From NCBI RefSeq assembly GCF_000696185.1, contig NZ_KK853997.1:1173695-1237694 (forward strand): a DNA stretch of 64,000 bases, given 5' to 3'. This stretch comes from Kitasatospora cheerisanensis KCTC 2395. GTDB taxonomy: Bacteria; Actinomycetota; Actinomycetes; Streptomycetales; Streptomycetaceae. The notes under the pieces were generated by a model. That model was not told the DNA's origin and ran no database searches. It saw nothing but the letters and a program-made list of their open reading frames with translations. Both the position numbers and the translations under genes were made by a program. Below are positions 43,332-51,159 of this stretch, piece by piece. Positions within the stretch are counted from its first letter, which is position 1, and each line of letters starts with the position of its first letter.

Positions 43332-44696
43332 TCAGAACGGCGGCTCGACCGAGCACTCGCCCGACCAGGGGACTTCCACCGGTACCGCCTTCTCCTCCTG
43401 GTGGACGCGGACGGCCTCCTCGATCCGGCCGAGGTCGACGAGGTACTCGGCGCGGAGGGAGCGCAGCGAGTTCGGGTCCTGTTCGAGCAGGGCGAGTGCC
43501 TCCTCGGTGCGGCCGACCTCGGCGAGCAGGCCGGAGCGGCTCCACACCCCGTACCAGCTGTCGCCCTCGGGGTGCCGGCGGGCCAGGTCGATCGCCTCCT
43601 CGTGCAGTCCGAGGCGGCCCATCAGCCAGAGCCGGATCCTGAAGAACTCCCAGTCCTCTGCCCGCCCTTGACGCGCCGCCACGGCATCGAGCCGGGCCAG
43701 CGCCTCCCGGGCCCGGCCCTGGTCGGCGTACAGGGTGCAGAGCGTGTCGACGATCCAGTCCTCCCAGCCGCCGGGCGAGTCCGCGAGCGCGCCCATCACC
43801 TCGATCGCCTCCTCGCCCCGCCCGTGCCTGGCCAGCAACTCCGCCAGCGGAACGGCCACGTGCCACCGCCCGCCCGGCACGGCCCCGAACGTCCGGTACA
43901 CGTCGATCGCCGCCTCCAGGTCGCCGCGCCCCTCCAGCACCTCGGCGAGGCTGCGGACGGCATGACCGTGGTGCTCCGTCGCCGCGTACGCCCGCAGCTC
44001 CTCGATCCGACCGTGCCGGGCGAGCAGGTCGGCCAGCTGGTCACGCCCGTTGACGGAGGTGACGCGACGGGTGTGCAGCAGCGCGACCGCCTCGTCGATC
44101 CGGCCCTGCCGCTCCCGGACGGCAGCCAGCAGGTCGATCGCGTTGGACGGCTCCACCCGCACGTTGCCGCACTCGGGGTCGTCGCAGGCCGGCACCGCCG
44201 CCGCGATCCGCGCCTCCAGCAGCGCCGCAACCTCCTCGTCCCGGCCCGCCTCCGCGGCGACCTCGACCAGGCACGCGGCGAGGTACCACTCCCCGATCCC
44301 GCCCTTCAACAGCTCGAACGCCTCACCGCCCCGGCCGTGCCGGGCCAGCAGACGCCCGACGGACACCAGCGCCAACCGGTCGCCGGCCTCCGCGAACGGG
44401 AGCACCAGCGCGATCGCCTCCTCCGCCCGGCCCCAGCCCTCCAGCAACTCCGCCTGTGCCTCGGCCGCCCGCCACCACCCCGTCGCCAGGTACGGCGCGA
44501 GCACCTGCAACGCCTCCTCGCACCGCCCCTCGCCACCGAGCCGCCGCGCCCACCCGAGCGCGCAGAACCACTCCCCGCGGCCGGCCTGGAACTCCACCTC
44601 CCGCTCGTGGCCGAGCGCGAGCAGGCGCTTCACCAGCGGCGGAGGAACACAGCCCGTCAGCGTCCGGGCCCGGTAGTCAAGATCAGCAGCATCCAC
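43332..44696 (-). CDS. TPR-like helical repeat protein
   Basis: 454 residues from GTG 44696. It consists of repeated helical pairs with AEAGRDEEVAALLEARI and GRIEEAVALLHTRR-type motifs (G-R-x-E-E-A-x-x-L), typical of TPR/SEL-like scaffolds, with an N-terminal GRGEWFCALGWARRL block. No catalytic residue set was found. Such proteins mediate protein-protein contacts; homologues of this type are frequent in Streptomyces and of unknown role. The 237 bp upstream contain no other gene. Confidence 0.85.
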   Translation of the reverse strand: MDAADLDYRARTLTGCVPPPLVKRLLALGHEREVEFQAGRGEWFCALGWARRLGGEGRCEEALQVLAPYLATGWWRAAEAQAELLEGWGRAEEAIALVLPFAEAGDRLALVSVGRLLARHGRGGEAFELLKGGIGEWYLAACLVEVAAEAGRDEEVAALLEARIAAAVPACDDPECGNVRVEPSNAIDLLAAVRERQGRIDEAVALLHTRRVTSVNGRDQLADLLARHGRIEELRAYAATEHHGHAVRSLAEVLEGRGDLEAAIDVYRTFGAVPGGRWHVAVPLAELLARHGRGEEAIEVMGALADSPGGWEDWIVDTLCTLYADQGRAREALARLDAVAARQGRAEDWEFFRIRLWLMGRLGLHEEAIDLARRHPEGDSWYGVWSRSGLLAEVGRTEEALALLEQDPNSLRSLRAEYLVDLGRIEEAVRVHQEEKAVPVEVPWSGECSVEPPF

Positions 44697-44934
44697 AGCG
44701 GCGCACCCTAGCCCCCGTTCCCGACAACAGCCCGGCCGCGGCCCGCGAGCCGCCCGAGTGCCGCCCGCCAGGACGGAACGAGTCGTCTCGTTCCACGCTA
44801 GCGAGCCCCCTCACGAGCCGTCAAGTACCGCCCTGACGAGCACTTTTGTCGTCCACGGGCCCCTTGCGCCGCGTTCCGCGGCCCGGCTACAGTCCGGGAC
44901 TCCCAGGACCCGGACCGTCGAAGCGAGGCAGCGC

Positions 44935-45441
44935 GTGGAACGCCAATGGACCCTTCGGGAGAGCGTGACGGTGCACGCCTCCGCCGAGTCGGTGTACGCC
45001 GCGCTCCGCGACCTCCGGAACATGGCCCGCTGGAGCCCCGAGTGCATCGGGATACGCCGGCTCGGCCGCGGACCGGTCGCCGAGGGCACCCGCTTCCTCG
45101 GCTTCAACCGCAAGGGCCTGTTCCTGTGGTTCACCGACTGCCGCGTCACCACGGCCCGCGCCCCGCACGAGTTCGCCTTCCGGGTCGTCGTCTTCGGGCT
45201 CCCGGTGGCCCGTTGGGGCTACCTGGTCGAGGCGGCCGGGACGCCCGACGCCGTCCGCGTCACCGAGTACTGGGAAGACCTCCGCACCGGCCCCGGTTCC
45301 CGCGTCACCGAACTCCTCGGCCGCGTCTTCACCGGCACCCGCCCCACCGACCGCGCCGCCCTCAACCGTGACGGCATGCGCGCCACTCTCGCCCGCCTCC
45401 GCGCCACTGTCGAACAGCCCGAACCCCCTGCCCGGCCCTGA
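44935..45441 (+). CDS. SRPBCC (START/polyketide cyclase-like) protein
   Basis: 168 residues from GTG 44935 (GAGGCAGCGC). The SRPBCC fold is visible: SVTVHASAESVYAALRDLRNMARWSPECIGIRRLG, then FNRKGLFLWFTDCRV and TEYWEDLRTGPG toward a C-terminal helix. It belongs to the polyketide cyclase/dehydrase or lipid-transfer group; it should bind a hydrophobic ligand. No PKS genes are nearby, so it is probably a general ligand-binding protein. Its stop codon lies within the first copy of a 23-bp tandem repeat. Confidence 0.88.
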   Translation: MERQWTLRESVTVHASAESVYAALRDLRNMARWSPECIGIRRLGRGPVAEGTRFLGFNRKGLFLWFTDCRVTTARAPHEFAFRVVVFGLPVARWGYLVEAAGTPDAVRVTEYWEDLRTGPGSRVTELLGRVFTGTRPTDRAALNRDGMRATLARLRATVEQPEPPARP

Positions 45442-45496
45442 GCGTTCGGCCTGCCCGGCCCTGAGCGTTCGGCCTGCCCGGCCCTGATCAGTCGGC
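45428..45496 (+). repeat. Three tandem 23-bp units over the SRPBCC stop codon
   Basis: Copies of CTGCCCGGCCCTGAGCGTTC plus GGC run from 45428 to 45473 (two identical) and a third divergent one to 45496. The duplicated units include the stop codon. Confidence 0.9.
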
Positions 45497-45572
45497 CACG
45501 GCCTGCGAGATCGGCGGAGCCGGCGCGAAATTCCCGGGCACTCCGGCCCGTTCATCTGCCATCCTCGGGCGC

Positions 45573-46007
45573 GTGCCCGCTCGTAACCGCCGCCTGCCGC
45601 GGCACCTGTCGTGGCCTCTCACGTCGACGGACCTCGCCTCCGGTCTCGGAGAGGCGCCGTCCGACGCCCTCCAGTTCGACTTCGGCAGTCTCGCCCCGAC
45701 GGACGGGACTCTCCTCACCGCCTCCTGGACGCCGCCCCTCGGCTCGAACTACGGCAACGGCCCGCACCCCCGCTGGTGGTCGAGCGTCTGGATCCTCGTC
45801 GCCCCCGTCCCGAGCGGCGAGCGGGCGGCCGCCCGGAAACTCCTGCGCGAGCAGGCCCTCCCCGGGCTCCGGCAGTGGATCGACGAGGCCCGCACCGGAT
45901 CCGAAGCCTGGGCGCTGAGCCGGCACACCATCTCCTGGAAGCTCCCCGGCCGCCGCCTCCACCTCAGCCACGACGGGCAGCCGTACCGCCCGGTCGAACT
46001 CCCCTGA
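45573..46007 (+). CDS. Hypothetical protein
   Basis: 144 residues from GTG 45573. The sequence is soluble and mixed alpha/beta: LSWPLTSTDLASGLGEAPSDALQFDFGSL, then WWSSVWILVAPVPSGERAAARKLLREQALPGLRQWI and a C-terminal SWKLPGRRLHLSHDGQPYR. It has no family I recognise; the composition and GC pattern are like its neighbours. It is divergent or convergent with nothing closely coupled, and the following GNAT gene is on the other strand. Confidence 0.6.
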   Translation: MPARNRRLPRHLSWPLTSTDLASGLGEAPSDALQFDFGSLAPTDGTLLTASWTPPLGSNYGNGPHPRWWSSVWILVAPVPSGERAAARKLLREQALPGLRQWIDEARTGSEAWALSRHTISWKLPGRRLHLSHDGQPYRPVELP

Positions 46008-46237
46008 GACGAACCGGCGTCGGCCGGACCTCGACGAGCCCGGTCAGCTCCCGTAGTCCCACTCCTCCACGCAGAACCGGACCGCGCCCGCTCACCGGGC
46101 TCCCGGTTCCACCAGCCCATCCCGATGCCCCACCTCTCCAGCAGCCCGCGCCCGTGATCGCGCACCCCAGACGCCCGCTGCGACCGGGCTCGGGCCGGAG
46201 GACAGAAGTCGACGGCCCGGCACGGGAGTCGGGGAGG

Positions 46238-46774
46238 TCATCGAGCGATGCGGTAGACCACCGTGCGGCGGGAGGGCCCCGGGGGGAGGGTGGGGTCGTC
46301 GAAGTCCCTGGCCGGGTCGTGGGTCATGCCGAGGCGTTCGGCGACGGCGCGGGAGGGGGTGTTGGGGGCGGCGATCAGGGCGAGGATCTCGGGGAGGGCC
46401 AACTCCTGGAAGCCGTACTGGAGTACGGCGCGGCCGGCCTCGGTGGCGTAGCCGTGGCCCCAGGAGTCGGGGTGCAGGCGCCAGCCGGCCTCGATGCCGT
46501 CGAAGGGGGTCTCCTCGTCGACCGGGTCGAGGCCGGCGAAGCCCAGGAAGGTTCCCTCGCTGCGGAGTTGGACGGCCCACCAGCCCCAGCCGCGTTCGGC
46601 GAGCTCCTCGCGGAAGGCGGCGAGCGAGCCGGCGGACTGTTCGCGGGTCATCACGGGGCCGAGGTGGCGGCGCACCTCGGGGTCGGCGTTGAGTGCGGCC
46701 CAGCGGTCCAGGTCGCCGTCCTGCCACTGGCGCAACAGCAGCCGGGGGGTGGTGAGTTCGACAGCAGCACTCAT
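46238..46774 (-). CDS. GNAT family N-acetyltransferase (RimJ/RimL-type)
   Basis: 178 residues from ATG 46774. The sequence is like ribosomal protein acetyltransferases: TTPRLLLRQWQDGDLDRWAALNADPEVRRHLG at the N-terminus, then GIEAGWRLHPDSWGHGYATEAGRAVLQYGF (acetyl-CoA loop), IAAPNTPSRAVAERLGM and the tail SRRTVVYRIAR. It is probably an alpha-N or small-molecule acetyltransferase; in this family the N-terminal Ala/Ser of ribosomal proteins is a common acceptor. The start lies one base past the stop of the nucleotidyltransferase gene, so the two are an operon. Confidence 0.9.
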   Translation of the reverse strand: MSAAVELTTPRLLLRQWQDGDLDRWAALNADPEVRRHLGPVMTREQSAGSLAAFREELAERGWGWWAVQLRSEGTFLGFAGLDPVDEETPFDGIEAGWRLHPDSWGHGYATEAGRAVLQYGFQELALPEILALIAAPNTPSRAVAERLGMTHDPARDFDDPTLPPGPSRRTVVYRIAR

Positions 46775-46775
46775 C

Positions 46776-47626
46776 TCAGTTCTCCGCTCCGGCGAGGACC
46801 TCGCCCGCCAACGTCTCCGCCGCGTCCAGCACCGCACCGAGCGCCGCCGGATCCGTCGACCCCGGAGCGAACAGCTCTTGCGCCCGGCGTTCGAAGTCCC
46901 TTGGTGTGCAGCCCAGTTCACCGGCCGAGGCGATCGCGCCCTTCTCGTTGACCAGCCACCGCCCGGCCGCGCGTGCAGCGCGTGCACCAGCAGGCCGACG
47001 GCGCGGAACAGGCAGCCCTGCACGTATCCGGCGTCGCCCCGCCGCGCGCCCTTCCGCGCGTTGGCCAGCGTGAACGGCACCTCCCACGCCGCGTCCGCCT
47101 CCAGTCGGCGCGCCAACTCCTGCGGGTAGTCGACCAGTTCGGCCCGGAGGGCGGTCAGCGCCCCGGTCGGGTCGGCGAGCACCCGCCCGAGTGCCAGCTC
47201 CCCCGCGTACGCGTACGACGGGACGCCGTACGGGTGCCCGGGCTGCTGGCCGCTGAGGTAGCGGCCGGCCCGGGCCTCGGCGGCGTAGTCGCGGACGCGG
47301 GCGACGTCCCGGTAGATCCAGTCGACGCGGGCCGTACCGAGGTCCAGCCAGGCGCCGCCGTCCACCCAGGGGCCCCAGCCGCCGGGTTCGGTGACGTCGA
47401 CGGGGTGGCCGCAGAGTTCGGCGGCGAGGCGGCGCAGCGCGGCGGTGTCCAGTTCGCCGGCCCGGTAGTAGAGGCCGAGGTCGTAGTCGGAGCCGGGGGC
47501 GTGTGCGCCGCGGGCCCGGCTGCCGCCGAGGCAGACGCCGACGATGCCGCCGATCTTCGCCAGGTGCGAGGCCAGCTGCCCGAGCTCGGCCTCGCTCGGT
47601 CCGCCGTTTCCACTGTTCTCGTTCAT
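46776..47626 (-). CDS. Nucleotidyltransferase-domain protein (single-base frameshift)
   Basis: About 283 residues when one base is restored. ATG 47626. The N-terminal pol-beta-type site is GVCLGGSRARGAHAPGSDYDLGLYYRAGELD (GGS-R plus D-x-D). Then comes DWIYRDVARVRDY and a helical domain. The frame breaks at CC (46967-46968): adding one base gives RAGRWLVNEKGAIASAGELGCTPRDFERRAQELF and a stop at 46776; without it the frame runs into the following GNAT gene. It resembles aminoglycoside/DNA polymerase-beta-like nucleotidyltransferases of unknown substrate (DUF4037-type helical end). Start codon and the GNAT gene overlap nearly, so they are co-translated. Confidence 0.85.
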
Positions 47627-47706
47627 CGTCCGCCACGATGCCGCACCGGCCCGGCCCCCGCCAGGCGTTTTCGACGGGATCCGGGCCGGTGCGGCAGGGC
47701 AGAAAG

Positions 47707-47742
47707 GGCGCGGTGGGGGCACCGCTCCACCCCCACCGCGCC
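47707..47742 (-). terminator. Hairpin downstream of the xylanase gene
   Basis: GGCGCGGTGGGGG (47707-47719) pairs with 47730-47742 around a 10-base loop. It lies about 115 bp after the GH10 stop. Confidence 0.65.
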
Positions 47743-47856
47743 GGCCGGCCGCCGCCCGCTCCGGCGGCCGGCCTTCTCGGCATCGGCCGGTCCCCCGCGG
47801 GCGGTCGGCCCGTGCCCGGCCGGCTCCGAAGACGGTCGGCCGTTGCCGGCGGCGGG

Positions 47857-49314
47857 TCAGCCGATGCTGCAGGCCACCCCGTTGAGGCTGAAGCCGGTGG
47901 CGGCGGCGGTGTTGCCGGTGTGGTTGGCGTTGAAGCCGAAGCTGGTGCTGCCGCCGGCGGGAATGGCCGCGTTGTAGGTCAGGTTGGTGGCGGTGACCTG
48001 TCCACTGGCGGGGCTGACGGTGGCGTTCCAGGCGCTGCTGACGGTCTGTCCGCCGGGCAGCGTGAACTTCACCGACCAGCCGTTGACGGCGCTGCCGCCG
48101 GTGTTGGTGACGGTGATGTTCTCGGTCAGGCCGGTGTTCCAGGAGCTGACCTGGGTGCTGACCTTGCACGCCGCGCCGCTCGGCGGGGTGGACGGCGAGG
48201 ACGAGGAGGACGGCGACGAGGACGGGGACGAGGACGGGGACGGCGAGCCCGCGGTGCCGCCGAGCGCGGTGACGGCCGAGTTGTAGGAGGCCTTCGGCTG
48301 GTAGTTGTCGTCGTACATGGTGGCCGCGCCGTAGCCGCTGAACGCGCCGGGGATCCACGAGTCGGCGTCGCCGACGCCCCACTGGGAGACGCCCACGCAG
48401 CCGCTGACGGCCAGGCAGTTGCTGATCACCGTCGCGTAGTCGGTGGCCTGCTGGGCGAGGTTGGCGGCGCTCGCGGGCACCTGCATCCGGTCGTCGAGCT
48501 CGGTGATGGCGACGTCGAGGCCGAGCGCGGTGAAGCGCTGGATGTTGGCCTTCATGGTGCTGGGGACCTGGCCGACGATGAAGTGGGCCTCCAGGCCGAC
48601 GCCGTCGATGGGCACGCCCTGCGACTTGAGCGAGGACACCAGCTGGTACATGGCGTCGCTCTTCGCGTTGACGCCCTCGATGTTGTAGTCGTTCAGGTAG
48701 AGCTTGGCGTTCGGGTCGGCGGCCCGCGCGGTGCGCAGCGCGTCGGCGATGTAGCCGCTGCCCATCGCGTTGTAGAAGACGCTGGTGCGCAGCGAACCGT
48801 CTTCGTTGAAGGGCTCGTTGACGACGTCCCAGGAGTAGACCTGGCCCTTGTAGTGGGTGGCCTGGGTGGTGACGTGGTTCTCCATCGCGGCCTGCACCTG
48901 GGCGGTGGGCAGGCTGCTCACCCAGGACGGCAGCTGGCTGTGCCAGACCAGCGTGTGGCCGCGGACCCGCATGCTGTGGGACTTCGCGAAGCTGACGATC
49001 TTGTCGCCGGGGCCGAAGTTGAAGTTGTTGGCGGAGGATTCGGTGGTGTCCCACTTCATCTCGTTGCCGGGGGTGACCATGTCGAACTGGGTGCCGGCGA
49101 CGGCGGTCAGCGCGGAGTTGTTCAGGTCGTTCTGGGTGACGGCGGTGCCGAAGTAGCTGCCCTTGGCCTCGGCGAGGTCGCGCAGGGTGGTGCCGGCGGC
49201 TCCGGCGGGGCCGCTGCCGAAGGTGGCGGCGGCCAGCAGGCCGCCGGCCGCGGCGACGGCGAACGCCGCGAGGGCGCGCCCGCGCCGGTTTGCTGCGCGC
49301 AACTGTGCAGCCAT
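47857..49314 (-). CDS. Secreted GH10 endo-xylanase with CBM2
   Basis: 485 residues from ATG 49314 (GGAAGGACC). The signal peptide has RGRALAAFAVAAAGGLLAAATFGSGPAGAA, cleaved after AGA near residue 40. The GH10 domain (about 42-345) carries LRDLAEAKGSYFGTAV, the acid/base Glu167 (VVNEPFNEDG), HTLVWHSQ and nucleophile Glu272 (AITELDDRM). A Ser/Pro linker precedes a CBM2 cellulose-binding module (about 385-485) with paired Cys (GAACKVS and VACSIG). It should cut xylan backbones in plant cell walls. It is the second CBM2 glycosidase of the window, in line with plant-biomass degradation. Confidence 0.95.
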   Translation of the reverse strand: MAAQLRAANRRGRALAAFAVAAAGGLLAAATFGSGPAGAAGTTLRDLAEAKGSYFGTAVTQNDLNNSALTAVAGTQFDMVTPGNEMKWDTTESSANNFNFGPGDKIVSFAKSHSMRVRGHTLVWHSQLPSWVSSLPTAQVQAAMENHVTTQATHYKGQVYSWDVVNEPFNEDGSLRTSVFYNAMGSGYIADALRTARAADPNAKLYLNDYNIEGVNAKSDAMYQLVSSLKSQGVPIDGVGLEAHFIVGQVPSTMKANIQRFTALGLDVAITELDDRMQVPASAANLAQQATDYATVISNCLAVSGCVGVSQWGVGDADSWIPGAFSGYGAATMYDDNYQPKASYNSAVTALGGTAGSPSPSSSPSSSPSSSSSPSTPPSGAACKVSTQVSSWNTGLTENITVTNTGGSAVNGWSVKFTLPGGQTVSSAWNATVSPASGQVTATNLTYNAAIPAGGSTSFGFNANHTGNTAAATGFSLNGVACSIG

Positions 49315-49551
49315 GGTCCGTCCTTCCGGGGGGTGGGTGGGGTGCACGGACCGTACGGTCGGGTGCGCGCCCCGGGCAACGGACCGCCGGGGCGGTCGGC
49401 GGCGGCGGCCACGGGCGCGGTTTCCAGGGGGTTGGCCGGTGCGCGGGCGCACCGGTGTCCCGACCTGCGGCGGGTGGGGGAACGACGGAGCGGCCGCCGC
49501 CCGGTGGTGCCGGGTCGGCGGCCGCTCCGAGGGGCCTGCCGGGTGCGAAAG

Positions 49552-50058
49552 TTACAGTGCGTCAGCAACCAGTTCGGCTTCGGCGCCGACGAGTTCCTTG
49601 CCCATGCAGATGCTGAGCTCGTGGTCCTTGTAGTAGCCGAACTTGCGGATCTCGGCGTACCCCTCGGACTGGTACAGGCCGACCGCCTCGGGCTGCAGGG
49701 TGCCGGTCTCCAGCACCAGCCGGGTGCGGCCGGCGGCGATCGCGGCCTGCTCCAGGTGGCGCAGCAGGATGCGGGAGTAGCCCCGGCCGCGGGCGGCGGG
49801 GACGACGTACATCCGCTTGAGTTCGGCGTCGCCGTCGCGCAGGCCGTCCTCGTCGCGCTCCTTGACGCGCCATCCGCCGCAGGCCACCGGCTCGCCGTCC
49901 TGGTAGCCGATCACGAACAGCCCGACCGGCGGGTCGAAGTGGTCGGCGTGGATGACGGTCTGGTCGCCGTCGCCGTACCGGACGACGTACTCCTGCTGGA
50001 CGTCGGCGGCGAGCTTCTGGGCGTCGGGGTGTCCGAAGCCGGTGGTGCGGATCTCCAT
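49552..50058 (-). CDS. GNAT family N-acetyltransferase
   Basis: 168 residues from ATG 50058 (a TTG at 50067 is a second choice). Typical GNAT sequence: LFVIGYQDGEPVACGGWRVK, then MYVVPAARGRGYSRILLRHLEQAAIAAG (the acetyl-CoA loop) and the final LETGTLQPEAVGLYQSEGYAEIRKFGYYK. The acceptor is unknown. It is downstream of the ankyrin gene on the same strand, separated by only 21 bp, so they form a unit. A CGAAAGTTAC element overlaps its stop and is near the xylanase promoter. Confidence 0.9.
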   Translation of the reverse strand: MEIRTTGFGHPDAQKLAADVQQEYVVRYGDGDQTVIHADHFDPPVGLFVIGYQDGEPVACGGWRVKERDEDGLRDGDAELKRMYVVPAARGRGYSRILLRHLEQAAIAAGRTRLVLETGTLQPEAVGLYQSEGYAEIRKFGYYKDHELSICMGKELVGAEAELVADAL

Positions 50059-50079
50059 GTCGGTCAAGGGTACGGGCCG

Positions 50080-50481
50080 CTAGCGGGCGGCCGTGAGGCG
50101 GGCGACCAGGTCGCTGCGGCCGAACAGGAGGGCGGCGTCGAGTGCGGAGGGCGTGCCGGCGTGCGGGTCGGCGCCGTGGGCGAGCAGGGCGTCGACGACG
50201 TCGGTGGAGCCCTTGAAGACGGCGCCGGCCAGCGGGGTCTGGGCGCGGTCGTTGACCCGGTCGGGCTCGGCGCCGCGCTCCAGCAGCGCGCCGACGGTGG
50301 CGGCGTGGCCGTGGTAGGCGGCGAGCATCAGCAGGGTGTCGCCGCGGTCGTTGGTGAGGTCGGCGGGCACCCCGGCGTCGAGGTGGGCGGCGAGCAGTTC
50401 GGTGTCGCCGGCCCGGGCGGCGTCGAAGAGCCGGCCGGCCAACGCGATGACGTCGGCGTCGGGCGTGGTGGGTTCGGTCAT
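50080..50481 (-). CDS. Ankyrin-repeat protein
   Basis: 133 residues from ATG 50481. Ankyrin repeats are plain: NDRGDTLLMLAAYHGHAATVGALLERGAEPDRVNDRAQTPLAGAVFKGSTDVVDALLAHGADPHA, and an incomplete one each side. The protein should be a small protein-interaction module. Such short ankyrin proteins are usual near catalase genes in streptomycetes, but here the neighbour is a GNAT enzyme 21 bp downstream, which may be its partner or simply in the same transcript. Confidence 0.92.
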   Translation of the reverse strand: MTEPTTPDADVIALAGRLFDAARAGDTELLAAHLDAGVPADLTNDRGDTLLMLAAYHGHAATVGALLERGAEPDRVNDRAQTPLAGAVFKGSTDVVDALLAHGADPHAGTPSALDAALLFGRSDLVARLTAAR

Positions 50482-50833
50482 GGGGTGGTCCGCCTTCCGA
50501 TGGAGTGTGGCCCGGGGTGCCGCCGGGTCGTGTGAACGTGCCGCGCTCCCGGGAGGTGCCGGGGATGCCGGGGCCGGGGCCGCCCGGGGGTGGTTCCGGC
50601 CAGCCGTTCGGGCGAATTCCGGGCGTTCGGGTCGCGGGCGCACCGGGCGCGGGGACGCCTGAGTGCGCCGGTGCGATCCACCGGCGCTGCCCCGCGGGAC
50701 ACCCCGGAGGTCCACTGCCCACCCGGCCGGCCCGGTGAGAACCACCCGTTCGCCGCACCCCATCCCCATTTACTTTTTGTCACCATAAAGGCACTTTCTG
50801 TCACCTTGTCCCCCGCCCCGTGAGGAGCATCCC
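50482..50833. other. 352-bp divergent region with direct repeats ACTTTYTGTCACC
   Basis: No gene is supported. GC-rich sequence near the ankyrin start gives way to AT-rich DNA (50765-50815), which holds two direct 13-bp repeats (50772-50784 and 50793-50805) 21 bp apart, i.e. two helical turns. This is likely a regulator site and promoter for the small membrane protein/FtsK-like genes. Confidence 0.6.
50772..50805. promoter_or_regulatory. Two direct repeats ACTTT[TC]TGTCACC
   Basis: The copies at 50772-50784 and 50793-50805 differ at one base and are spaced by 21 bp. Their GTCACC cores resemble half-sites of the developmental regulator BldD. They lie directly ahead of the start at 50834. Confidence 0.45.
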
Positions 50834-51028
50834 GTGATTCTCTCCATCTCCGGCATCGTTCTGTTCGGCGTCATCGCCTTCCTGTTCTTCCGCCGGGACG
50901 GGCTGAAGATCTCGCACGCCCTGGTGTGCGCGCTGTTCGGCTTCTACGTCGCGGGCTCCTCGATCGCCCCGAGCATCCAGGCGGGCGGCGCGAGCCTGGC
51001 CAGCCTGATCGGCGGGCTCAAGTTCTGA
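50834..51028 (+). CDS. Small hydrophobic protein (SpdD-like)
   Basis: 64 residues from GTG 50834 (GTGAGGAGCATCCC upstream). Two hydrophobic helices (SGIVLFGVIAFLFFRR and SHALVCALFGFYVAG), with a short Gly/Ala-rich tail. It resembles the small membrane proteins (spd type) that accompany FtsK/TraB-type translocases in actinomycete conjugative elements. It sits 131 bp upstream of the FtsK-like gene, so a role in the same system is likely. No exact function can be claimed. Confidence 0.7.
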   Translation: MILSISGIVLFGVIAFLFFRRDGLKISHALVCALFGFYVAGSSIAPSIQAGGASLASLIGGLKF

Positions 51029-51159
51029 GCGGCTCCGGCCCGGGCGCGGAGTTCCCACCGCCCCGGGCCGTTCGCCCGTCCGGGCCGTCCCCGCCCGGCG
51101 CCCGTCCCGCCCGCACCTCCTGATCCCCCGTCAGCACCCCTCCCGCCTCCGGAGTCCGC

